NCBI GenBank assembly: GCA_036502625.1
Contig: DASXYG010000104.1
Location: 1 to 27,882, forward strand
Length of the DNA: 27,882 nt
Direction of reading: 5' to 3'
Source: DASXYG01 sp036502625
Lineage (GTDB): Bacteria; Actinomycetota; Actinomycetes; Streptosporangiales; Streptosporangiaceae
Below, piece by piece: positions 22,267 through 27,882 of the stretch; position 1 is the first letter of the stretch, and every line of letters begins with the position of its first letter. The notes under the pieces were generated by a model that was given only the letters and a program-made list of their open reading frames with translations, ran no database searches and was not told the origin of the DNA. Made by a program: the position numbers and the translations under genes.

Positions 22267-22985
22267 CCGCGTTCCTGGGGTTCGAGCTGCGCCGCACCGC
22301 GCGCGACGTACGGTTCCTGTTCTTCCTGATCGCGTTCCCGGTCCTGCTGTACCTGATCGAGTCGGGCACGGCGGGGCGCGGCGACCCGCATTTCGCGACG
22401 CGGTTCCTGGCCTCGATGGGCGTGTGGTCGGTGATGGGCGCCGGCATGTGGGCGTCCGGGCCGCAGCTCTGCCGTGAGCGGGGCAGCGGATGGATCAGGC
22501 AGCTCCGCGTGACGCCGCTGTCCGACGGCGCCTGGCTGGCGACGAAGCTCGCCCAGGGGTGCCTGATGGCCGTCCCCGGCGTCGTGCTGCTGGGCGTGAC
22601 GGCGGTGCTGAAGGAGCACGTGCACGTCTCGGCGGGCGCGTGGGCCGCGCTGCTCGTGCTCTTCGTCGCCGGCGCGGTCCCGTTCGTGTTCGCCGGGCTG
22701 ATCATCGGGCTGCGGCTGGACGCGCAGACCGGGCAGGTCGCGCAGATGATGGTGCTGATCGTCATGGCGTTCCTCGGCGGGATATTCCTGCCGCTGTCGA
22801 TCATGCCGGACGCGCTGCGGGACGTCGCACGCGCGCTGCCGTCGTACCGGCTCGCCTCGACCGGCTGGGACATCGTGGACGGCCACGCGCTCCGCCTGGA
22901 CAACGCCGCGGTGCTGGTGGCGTGGACGGCCGTGCTCGCGGTGGCGGCGGTCTGGCTGTGGCGGCGCGAGTCGTCCACGGGATGA
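22263..22985 (+). CDS. ABC-2 type transporter permease
   Basis: The 240-residue polytopic protein has about six helices: FLFFLIAFPVLLYLIE, FLASMGVWSVMGAGMW, MAVPGVVLLGVTAVL, AALLVLFVAGAVPFVFAGLIIGL, MMVLIVMAFLGGIFLPLSIM and AAVLVAWTAVLAVAAVWLW. The segments RGSGWIRQLRVTPLS and LPLSIMPDALRDVARALPSY are typical of ABC2 membrane proteins. It starts with the ATGA overlap of the ATPase stop and ends in an ATGA overlap with the kinase. It forms the exporter channel with the ATPase; the substrate is unknown. Confidence 0.92.
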   Translation: MTAFLGFELRRTARDVRFLFFLIAFPVLLYLIESGTAGRGDPHFATRFLASMGVWSVMGAGMWASGPQLCRERGSGWIRQLRVTPLSDGAWLATKLAQGCLMAVPGVVLLGVTAVLKEHVHVSAGAWAALLVLFVAGAVPFVFAGLIIGLRLDAQTGQVAQMMVLIVMAFLGGIFLPLSIMPDALRDVARALPSYRLASTGWDIVDGHALRLDNAAVLVAWTAVLAVAAVWLWRRESSTG

Positions 22986-24154
22986 CGGCGCCCGTCCGTA
23001 CGGCCGATGATGGCGGCATGCGCACCGACCCGCTGCCCGTGATGCCGCTCTGGATGCGGTCGGCCGGCCTGTTGATCATGATGGCGGTGTTCCTGGCCGG
23101 GCCGCTTTCGGAGATGGGCGTCCACCACTGGGGGTGGCGCGCCGGCTTCGAGGTGCTCGGGCTGCTGGTGATGATCGGGCTCCTCGTCATGTTCGGGCTC
23201 GACGACCGGGTGAGCATCACGCGGTACGGGCGGATGTGGCTGCTGTTCGCGGTGGTCGGCGCCCTCGGGGTGGCGCTGCCGCTGATCGGCGGCGTCAACT
23301 GGATCGGCACCACCGCCATCGCGGCCACGCTCGCCGGCCGGTTCCTGCCGCGCCGGGCGACCATCGTGGTCGTCGGGCTGCTCGCCCTGTACACCATGGC
23401 GCTACCGCTCGTCCTGGGCGCGAATCACGGCCTGGTCGTGTTCGGGCTCCTGCCGATCGCCGCGGCGGTGTTCCCGTACCAGACGCAGCGGCGCATGCGG
23501 ATCATCAGGGAGCTGCGGGAGACGCGCGCCGAGCTGGCCCGGGTCGCCGTCGCCGAGGAGCGGATCCGCATCGCCCGCGACCTGCACGACCTGCTCGGCC
23601 ACAGCCTGTCGATGATCACGCTGAAGAGCGAGCTCGCCGGGCGGATGGTCGACGCCGACCCGGCGCGGGCGCGTACGGAGATGGCCGAGGTCGAGGCGGT
23701 GGCCCGGCGGTCGCTGAGCGAGGTGCGCGAGGCCGTCACGGCGTACCGGCGGCCCACGCTGAAGGCGGAGCTCGCGGCCGCCCGCGCCGCGCTCGGCTCC
23801 GCGGGCGTCGGCGTACGGATCGACCCGTGGCCGGGCGGCGAACTGCCCGACCAGGTGGACGCGCTGTTCGCGTGGGCGGTGCGCGAGGGTACGACGAACG
23901 TGATCCGGCACAGCGCGGCGCGGAGCTGCGCGATCCGGGTGACCGAGGGCGCAGGGGCGACGCTCGACGTGACCGACGACGGCGGCCGTACGGGCGCGGC
24001 ACAGGACGGCGCGGGCTCGGGGCTCACGGGCCTGGCCGAGCGGGCCGGCCAGCTCGGCGGCGAGCTGGCCGCCGGACCGCTGCCGGACGGCGGCTTCCGG
24101 CTGCGCGTGTCCGTGCCCGTACGCGCGGCGGCGACGGAGATGGAGGAGACGTGA
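22982..24154 (+). CDS. DesK-type sensor histidine kinase
   Basis: The 390-residue product has about five to six N-terminal transmembrane helices (residues 22-155) with almost no extracellular sensor, then a coiled segment (QRRMRIIRELRETRAELARV). The HisKA_3 domain contains ERIRIARDLHDLLGHSLSMI (phosphoacceptor His202). The HATPase_c domain has VREGTTNVIRHS (N-box), VTDDGG (G1) and GSGLTGLAERAGQLGG. DesK-like kinases sense membrane state. I chose the ATG at 22982 because it overlaps the permease stop; an in-frame ATG at 23018 is possible. The neighbouring exporter suggests sensing of membrane stress or of the exported compound. Confidence 0.92.
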   Translation: MTAPVRTADDGGMRTDPLPVMPLWMRSAGLLIMMAVFLAGPLSEMGVHHWGWRAGFEVLGLLVMIGLLVMFGLDDRVSITRYGRMWLLFAVVGALGVALPLIGGVNWIGTTAIAATLAGRFLPRRATIVVVGLLALYTMALPLVLGANHGLVVFGLLPIAAAVFPYQTQRRMRIIRELRETRAELARVAVAEERIRIARDLHDLLGHSLSMITLKSELAGRMVDADPARARTEMAEVEAVARRSLSEVREAVTAYRRPTLKAELAAARAALGSAGVGVRIDPWPGGELPDQVDALFAWAVREGTTNVIRHSAARSCAIRVTEGAGATLDVTDDGGRTGAAQDGAGSGLTGLAERAGQLGGELAAGPLPDGGFRLRVSVPVRAAATEMEET

Positions 24155-24798
24155 CGATCCGCGTGCTGCTGGCCGAGGACCAGACGATGGTCCGCGAGGC
24201 GCTGGCCGCGCTGCTCGGCCTGGAGGACGACATCGAGGTCGTCGCGCAGGCCGCGAGCGGCGAGGAGGCGCTCGCGTACGCCGGCCGCGTCGCGCCGGAC
24301 ATCGCGCTGCTCGACATCGAGATGCCGGGTTCGGGAGGCGGGCAGCGCGACGCGGGCCCGGATCGCGACGGCGAGGGGATCCGCGTGGCCGAGCGGCTCG
24401 CCGCGGACGGCTTCGGCGGCCGGGTGATCATCTTGACCACGTTCGACCGGCCCGGCTACCTCAGCGCGGCGATGTCCGCCGGGGCGCGCGGCTTCCTGCT
24501 GAAGGACGCGCCGGTGGCCGAGCTGGCGACGGCGATCCGGCGGGTGGCGGCCGGCGACCGGGTCGTCGATCCGGGGCTGGCCGCGACGGCGCTGGCGACC
24601 GGGCCGAGCCCGCTCACGGCCCGCGAGTCGGACGTCCTGCGTGCGGCGCGCGAACCGGTCAGCGTCGCCGACCTCGGGGCGCTGCTTCACCTGTCGCCGG
24701 GTACTGTGCGTAACCATCTGTCGGCGGCGATCCAGAAGCTCGGTGCGCGCAACCGGGCGGACGCGGTGGCCATCGCCGACCGCAAGGGCTGGCTCTGA
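24151..24798 (+). CDS. NarL/DesR-type response regulator with a receiver-loop insertion
   Basis: The 215-residue regulator has a receiver domain with acidic pocket LLAEDQTMVREAL, phosphoacceptor Asp55 in LLDIEMPG, Thr in IILTTFDRPGY and Lys in GFLLKDAP. A LuxR-type HTH is at the C-terminus (LTARESDVLRAA to LLHLSPGTVRNHLSAAIQKL). Directly after MPG there are about 13 extra residues (SGGGQRDAGPDRD) before GEGIRVAERL; relatives usually read MPGMDGxxVAxxL. The GTG at 24151 overlaps the kinase stop (GTGA) with GGAGGAG upstream. It probably activates the exporter operon. Confidence 0.93.
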   Translation: MTIRVLLAEDQTMVREALAALLGLEDDIEVVAQAASGEEALAYAGRVAPDIALLDIEMPGSGGGQRDAGPDRDGEGIRVAERLAADGFGGRVIILTTFDRPGYLSAAMSAGARGFLLKDAPVAELATAIRRVAAGDRVVDPGLAATALATGPSPLTARESDVLRAAREPVSVADLGALLHLSPGTVRNHLSAAIQKLGARNRADAVAIADRKGWL

Positions 24799-24815
24799 TC
24801 CACCGCCCGGCCGGG

Positions 24816-24909
24816 TTTTCCACAGGCGTCCACAGATGAGGCGCGGGCTGTGGATTACGGCGAAGTTTTCCACAAGCCGGCGGCGTGTCGGGAGGTCGCC
24901 TGTGGACGG
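24816..24909. promoter_or_regulatory. Cluster of five DnaA-box-like motifs
   Basis: Within the 159-nt convergent gap 24799-24957 there are TTTTCCACA (24816-24824), GCGTCCACA (24826-24834), TGTGGATTA (24849-24857, reverse), TTTTCCACA (24866-24874) and TGTGGACGG (24901-24909, reverse). All share the TCCACA core. A further TGATCCACA lies in the next gene (25020-25028). The similarity to actinobacterial DnaA boxes (TTGTCCACA) is clear; binding is inferred. No gene is visible in the gap. Confidence 0.55.
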
Positions 24910-24923
24910 CGCTGGGGACGATC

Positions 24924-24939
24924 TGTTTCACGCGAAACC
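24924..24939. promoter_or_regulatory. parS-like site (ParB binding)
   Basis: TGTTTCACGCGAAACC matches the 16-bp parS consensus TGTTTCACGTGAAACA at 14 positions; the core differs by one base (CACGCG for CACGTG). parS sites cluster around oriC in actinomycetes, and this gene neighbourhood is oriC-proximal. The central mismatch breaks the palindrome, so affinity may be reduced. Confidence 0.5.
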
Positions 24940-24957
24940 GGCTGTGCGAGCGGCCGG

Positions 24958-25455
24958 TCAGGCGTCCATCACCTGGTCGTTCCGCCGCACCACCGGGGGC
25001 AGCGTGGACCACGGGAAGTTGATCCACAGGTCCGTGCGCTTCCATACGTAATCGCTCTTGACCAGGGAGTGCGGCTTCTCGTAGATGACCGCGCAGCGCA
25101 CCTCGGCGACCTTGTCCTGGCAGAAGTCGCGGACGAGCTTGAGGGTCGCGCCGGTGTCCGCGACGTCGTCGGCGACCAGGATGCGCGCGTCGGTGAGGTC
25201 CACGAAGTTGGGCGTCGGCGGCAGCATCACCGGCATCGGGAGCCGGGAATCCACACCTGTGTAGAACTCGACGTTCATCACGTGGAGGTTCTTCACGTCG
25301 AGCGCGTATCCGAGGGCCCCGGCGGTGAACAGGCCGCCCCGTGCGATGGAGAGGATCATGTCCGGCTCGTAGCCGCTCTCCGCGATCTGCTCGGCCAGCT
25401 CACGCGATGCCGTGCCGAAGAGCTCCCAGCTCAGGTGCTCACGTTCCGTGTTCAC
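24958..25455 (-). CDS. Phosphoribosyltransferase (purine PRTase-like)
   Basis: The 165-residue type I PRTase has the PRPP-binding motif ILVADDVADTGATLK, the substrate/pyrophosphate loop SIARGGLFTAGALGYAL, VEFYTGVD, and a C-terminal aromatic base-binding segment (YVWKRTDLWINFPWSTLPP). It resembles hypoxanthine/xanthine PRTases, and close streptomycete relatives are annotated only as phosphoribosyltransferase. It probably salvages a purine base with PRPP. I chose the GTG at 25455 (MNTEREHLSWELFG) with AAGGA 5 nt upstream. The open frame to 25494 adds residues not typical of the family. It lies 43 nt downstream of DUF6114 on the same strand. A DnaA-box-like motif falls inside its 3' part. Confidence 0.9.
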   Translation of the reverse strand: MNTEREHLSWELFGTASRELAEQIAESGYEPDMILSIARGGLFTAGALGYALDVKNLHVMNVEFYTGVDSRLPMPVMLPPTPNFVDLTDARILVADDVADTGATLKLVRDFCQDKVAEVRCAVIYEKPHSLVKSDYVWKRTDLWINFPWSTLPPVVRRNDQVMDA

Positions 25456-25498
25456 GCGCGTCCTTCCACCGTTGGCGTCAGGACAGCAAATCACACGG

Positions 25499-26695
25499 TC
25501 AGGTGCCGACCCGAAGGCGCAGGTCGTGAATGTCGGCGCGGTCGGCGACGGTGACGTTGTGGTCGCTCGTCACGTCCGTCATGCGCATCGTGCGCAGCAC
25601 CAGCGGCGGCGGGAAGTCGGGGGTGAACGTCAGCGGCAGCCCGAACAGCTTCGCGTGCAACCGCGTGGTGTACAGCCGTACGTGGCCGTTCAGCTCCAGC
25701 GAGGTGTCCGCGGTCGAGGTGCGCCGGCTGGCCGCGCCCGCCACGAGGTCGGAGTCGTCCATGACGACCCGGTCGGCGCTGAACTTCAGCATCCGGATGG
25801 TGCCGTGCGCCGTCGGCATGGCGACCACGCCGTCGAAGCTGAGCCCGTACTGCGTCATCGACGCCGCGGTCAGCGTGTTCGACTGCACCGCGACGGTGCC
25901 CTGGCCGTGCCCGGCGGGCTGGGCGCGCAGGTGCTTGCGCTTCGGCACGAACCGCGCGGCCTTGCCCTTCGCCTTCGCGTCCGAGCCGTCCTTGCCCTGG
26001 TGGCCGCCGTCCGTGCCGTGCTCACCGGGCTGCTGGGTGGGCGACGGCGTGGGCACGCCGGTCGTCGGCGGGGTGGCCGGTACGGGCGAGGTCCGCGCCG
26101 GTGACGGCGACGGGCTGGGGCTGGCCGGGCAGAAGATCGGGATCAGGCACGCCTGCGCGCTCGCGGTGCCGTGCGCCGGGGCGGCGGGGAGCGCGGCCAG
26201 CGCGGGCAGCATCGCCAGCCCGAGCACGCCCGTGCCGCCGCGCCGTGCCGCGCGCGACTTCTTGTCCGGCTTGCCCGGCGTGCCGGGCGTCCACGCGAAA
26301 CCGAGCGCGCCCCCGACCAGGCCGAGCAGCATGCCCACGGCGAAGCCGCCGAAGTTGGACGTCACGAACGACGCCAGCGACAGCACCACCGCGACCACGC
26401 CGTAGAAGGTGCGCTGCGCCGGCTGGAACCACAGCAGCACGCCGGCGAGCGCCAGCACCGCGCCGATCAGGTATGACGAGATCCCCGCGATGCCCTGGTG
26501 GATGACCACGGGCATCGGCGCGAGCGGGATCAGGATCAGCTCGACGCCGCCGATGACGGCGAGCAGGCCGCCCCAGAACGGCCGCGACCGCCGCCACGTA
26601 CGGAAGCCGGGCCGCGGCGGCGGTGGCCCGTCGGGTACGGCGTCGGCCTGCGCGAACGCGGCGTCGATGCGGTCGGAATCGTCAGAAGCACTCAT
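25499..26695 (-). CDS. DUF6114-domain membrane protein with extracellular C-terminal domain
   Basis: The 398-residue protein has four hydrophobic helices in residues 38-140 (FWGGLLAVIGGVELILIPL, GISSYLIGAVLALAGVLLWF, TFYGVVAVVLSLASFVT and GFAVGMLLGLVGGALGFAW), which is the DUF6114 region as I recall it. A further hydrophobic stretch leads to a Ser/Thr/Pro-rich linker (about 190-225) and a basic segment. The remaining 150 residues look like a beta-rich domain (TLTAASMTQYGLSFDGVV, SADRVVMDDSDLVAG and LELNGHVRLYTTRLHAKLFG). It starts at ATG 26695, 14 nt inside the DUF6230 gene, so the two are coupled. The function is unknown; an envelope role is likely. Confidence 0.82.
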   Translation of the reverse strand: MSASDDSDRIDAAFAQADAVPDGPPPPRPGFRTWRRSRPFWGGLLAVIGGVELILIPLAPMPVVIHQGIAGISSYLIGAVLALAGVLLWFQPAQRTFYGVVAVVLSLASFVTSNFGGFAVGMLLGLVGGALGFAWTPGTPGKPDKKSRAARRGGTGVLGLAMLPALAALPAAPAHGTASAQACLIPIFCPASPSPSPSPARTSPVPATPPTTGVPTPSPTQQPGEHGTDGGHQGKDGSDAKAKGKAARFVPKRKHLRAQPAGHGQGTVAVQSNTLTAASMTQYGLSFDGVVAMPTAHGTIRMLKFSADRVVMDDSDLVAGAASRRTSTADTSLELNGHVRLYTTRLHAKLFGLPLTFTPDFPPPLVLRTMRMTDVTSDHNVTVADRADIHDLRLRVGT

Positions 26696-27287
26696 GGGAA
26701 CCGGGCTTGATGGTCAGGTTCAGCCCGTTGAGCCGGAACGTGCCCGCATTCACCGCCCACGCGGTCTGATGCAGGTCGTCGATCGTCACGGTGTCGGCCT
26801 GCTGGGCGAACATCCCGGACGGGCCGCGCTTCTGGACCTTGTCGATGGTGCCGGCGTCACGGCCGATCTCGATGTTCTTGAACGTCGCGTTGCCGGACAA
26901 CTGCGACGCGTCCACGACCATGTTGTCCGCCGACGCGGGCGTGTCGCCGCCGCCGGCCTTGACCAGCAGCGTCAGCTTGCCCATGGGCGAGTTGATCAGT
27001 ACGGACTGGCACAGGTTCTTCAGCTTCGCGGCGCCGACCACGGAGATCGCCACCGGGTGCTTGACGCCGTTCGCGGTCTCGTCCACCTGGCCGTACTGCG
27101 CGAACCCCCGGCCCTGGAGCTGGTCGGCGGAGACCTTGAAGCTCTGGCCGGACACCGCGAACGACGCCGCGATCGAGCCGCTGGCCGTGAGCCCGACGAG
27201 GACCACGGCCGCCGCGCCCGCCGGGACCATCAGGGCCGCGAACCGCTTCCAGCGGACCTTGCCCACGCGTGGGGCGACGTCTTCCAT
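26682..27287 (-). CDS. DUF6230-family exported/membrane-anchored protein
   Basis: The 201-residue protein starts at the ATG at 27287 behind GGGAGGT. A cytoplasmic basic N-terminus (VGKVRWKRF) and one hydrophobic helix (AALMVPAGAAAVVLVGLTAS, about 18-37) act as signal anchor. A beta-rich domain follows: FAVSGQSFKVSADQLQGRGF, AQYGQVDETANG, MVVDASQLSGNATFKNIEIG and QADTVTIDDLHQTAWAV, ending LTIKPGSHECF. I recognise it as DUF6230, sometimes annotated cholesterol esterase without evidence; no catalytic triad is apparent. Two Cys (in KNLCQSV and HECF) may form a disulphide. It is paired with DUF6114, which it overlaps by 14 nt. Confidence 0.82.
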   Translation of the reverse strand: MEDVAPRVGKVRWKRFAALMVPAGAAAVVLVGLTASGSIAASFAVSGQSFKVSADQLQGRGFAQYGQVDETANGVKHPVAISVVGAAKLKNLCQSVLINSPMGKLTLLVKAGGGDTPASADNMVVDASQLSGNATFKNIEIGRDAGTIDKVQKRGPSGMFAQQADTVTIDDLHQTAWAVNAGTFRLNGLNLTIKPGSHECF

Positions 27288-27372
27288 GTGGACCTCCCAC
27301 CTCGCCACTGTGCGTATTTCCGGATGTGGCGGAGGACATGAGTGAACTCGGACACCCCCCGATGTCCCGGAC

Positions 27373-27387
27373 ACGTTACCTGAGGTA
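27373..27387. promoter_or_regulatory. Candidate promoter and operator of the DUF6230 operon
   Basis: On the minus strand TAACGT (27373-27378) fits TANNNT, 85 nt before the ATG. It overlaps TACCT-G-AGGTA (27377-27387), an inverted repeat with a single central base. The promoter and the binding site are both inferred. Confidence 0.35.
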
Positions 27388-27446
27388 GGAACGGTCCAAG
27401 ACAAAACGGGCCTGTGACCAATCTCGACGGCCGCAAGGGTGGCGTC

Positions 27447-27467
27447 GTTACCGTACGGGCTAGTAAC
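27447..27467. repeat. GTTAC/GTAAC inverted repeat
   Basis: GTTAC (27447-27451) and GTAAC (27463-27467) flank 11 nt. They lie between the STAS terminator and the DUF6230 promoter. The 287-nt region 27288-27574 otherwise contains the promoter above and the terminator below, with no convincing gene. Confidence 0.3.
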
Positions 27468-27505
27468 CTTCGCCGTCGCGACGACGAACCCCGCCCGGAA
27501 CACGC

Positions 27506-27537
27506 GTGTCCCGCCGCGCGGATGCGCGACGGGACAC
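27506..27537 (-). terminator. Hairpin terminator downstream of the STAS gene
   Basis: GTGTCCCG (27506-27513) and CGGGACAC (27530-27537) form the outer 8 bp. CGCGC and GCGCG form 5 inner bp after one C-A mismatch, with loop GGAT. It lies 37 nt downstream of the STAS stop and has no T-run. Confidence 0.65.
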
Positions 27538-27574
27538 GGTGAACCGCGGGCCCTGCGGGCGGAACGGCCGTCGG

Positions 27575-27882
27575 TCAGGCGACGGCGTCGGCCACGCTCT
27601 CGAAGAGGTGCAGTTCCTGGTCGAGCCCGGTGATCTTCAGCGCCTTGGCCACGATCGGCTGCGGCGCGGCCAGACCGAGCCTGCCGCCCTTCTCCTCGGT
27701 CTGCCTGTGGTGGCGGATGAGGATGCGGATTCCGGTCGAGTCCATGAACGTGAGTCCGGAAAGGTCCAAGACGATGCGCGGACCGCTGTCTGCCGTCACG
27801 TCGTCGAGGTAGGTGTCGAGCTCAGGCGCGGTGGCCAGGTCGAGCTCGCCGGACAATGCGACCACGGTGCTCACGTCGTGCG
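27575..27882 (-). CDS. STAS-domain anti-sigma factor antagonist, 5'-truncated by window edge
   Basis: About 100 residues are visible. Core features of SpoIIAA/RsbV proteins are VVALSGELDLATAPELDTYL, IVLDLSGLTFMDSTGIRILI (phosphorylatable Ser in FMDSTGI) and LGLAAPQPIVAKALKITGLD. Such proteins bind an anti-sigma kinase when unphosphorylated and so release a SigB-type sigma factor. A GTG at 27874 could be the start, but the family normally has 10-15 residues before this strand and the frame stays open to the window edge, so the true start is probably outside. No partner kinase is visible in the window. Confidence 0.88.
   Translation of the reverse strand, partial: HDVSTVVALSGELDLATAPELDTYLDDVTADSGPRIVLDLSGLTFMDSTGIRILIRHHRQTEEKGGRLGLAAPQPIVAKALKITGLDQELHLFESVADAVA

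Noticed and set aside
24799..24957. The chromosomal origin itself (oriC)
   Set aside because: It has only five imperfect boxes in 159 nt and no dnaA or dnaN neighbour; actinomycete origins are larger and lie between those genes.
26682..27287. Cholesterol esterase
   Set aside because: No GxSxG motif or Ser-His-Asp triad is visible; the name is only an inherited annotation for DUF6230 proteins.

Overview
The window is very GC-rich actinobacterial DNA. High GC at third codon positions, many 4-nt start/stop overlaps and the order fhaA-fhaB-pstP-rodA-pbpA-pknA-pknB followed by sortase/DUF881-crgA-rhomboid-cyclophilin all point to a filamentous actinomycete. I would guess Streptosporangiales/Thermomonosporaceae or a Streptomyces relative, but the sequence alone does not fix the genus. 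In such genomes this block lies within a few tens of kb of oriC, which fits the DnaA-box-like motifs and the near-parS site seen here.

Layout. (1) 1-2211: a truncated MpaB-family (DUF2236) oxygenase gene, divergent from a TetR regulator with a perfect 9-bp-arm operator between them, then a Methyltransf_24-type methyltransferase. (2) 2229-6556: a PoxB-type ThDP enzyme on the minus strand, a small class I methyltransferase and a CPA1 Na+/H+ antiporter with an unusual Gln/Glu/Pro-rich tail. (3) 6557-6984: three degenerate 33-35 bp tandem repeats, a GC-rich terminator and tRNA-Leu(CAG). (4) 6985-15754: the conserved phosphosignalling and cell-wall cluster. FhaA and FhaB read phosphothreonine, PstP removes it, RodA and PbpA polymerise and cross-link peptidoglycan, and PknA and PknB (three PASTA repeats) write the phosphorylation. 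(5) 15786-19999: a minus-strand operon of DUF881 protein, class E sortase and a 51-aa membrane protein, then CrgA, a rhomboid protease with a zinc-binding N-terminus, PpiA-like cyclophilin and a DUF5324-like membrane protein. (6) 20000-24798: a phosphotransferase behind a perfect KstR-type palindrome, then a translationally coupled ABC-2 exporter plus DesK/DesR-type two-component operon. (7) 24799-27882: an intergenic cluster of DnaA-box-like motifs with a near-parS sequence, a phosphoribosyltransferase, the DUF6230/DUF6114 envelope pair and a STAS anti-sigma antagonist running off the end.

Most genes are familiar. The least explained items are the DnaA-box/parS-like intergenic region (24799-24957), the KstR-type operator in front of a phosphotransferase, the 95-nt out-of-frame overlap between DUF881 and sortase, a loop insertion beside the phosphoacceptor Asp of the response regulator, and the DUF6230/DUF6114 pair, which share sequence motifs with each other.
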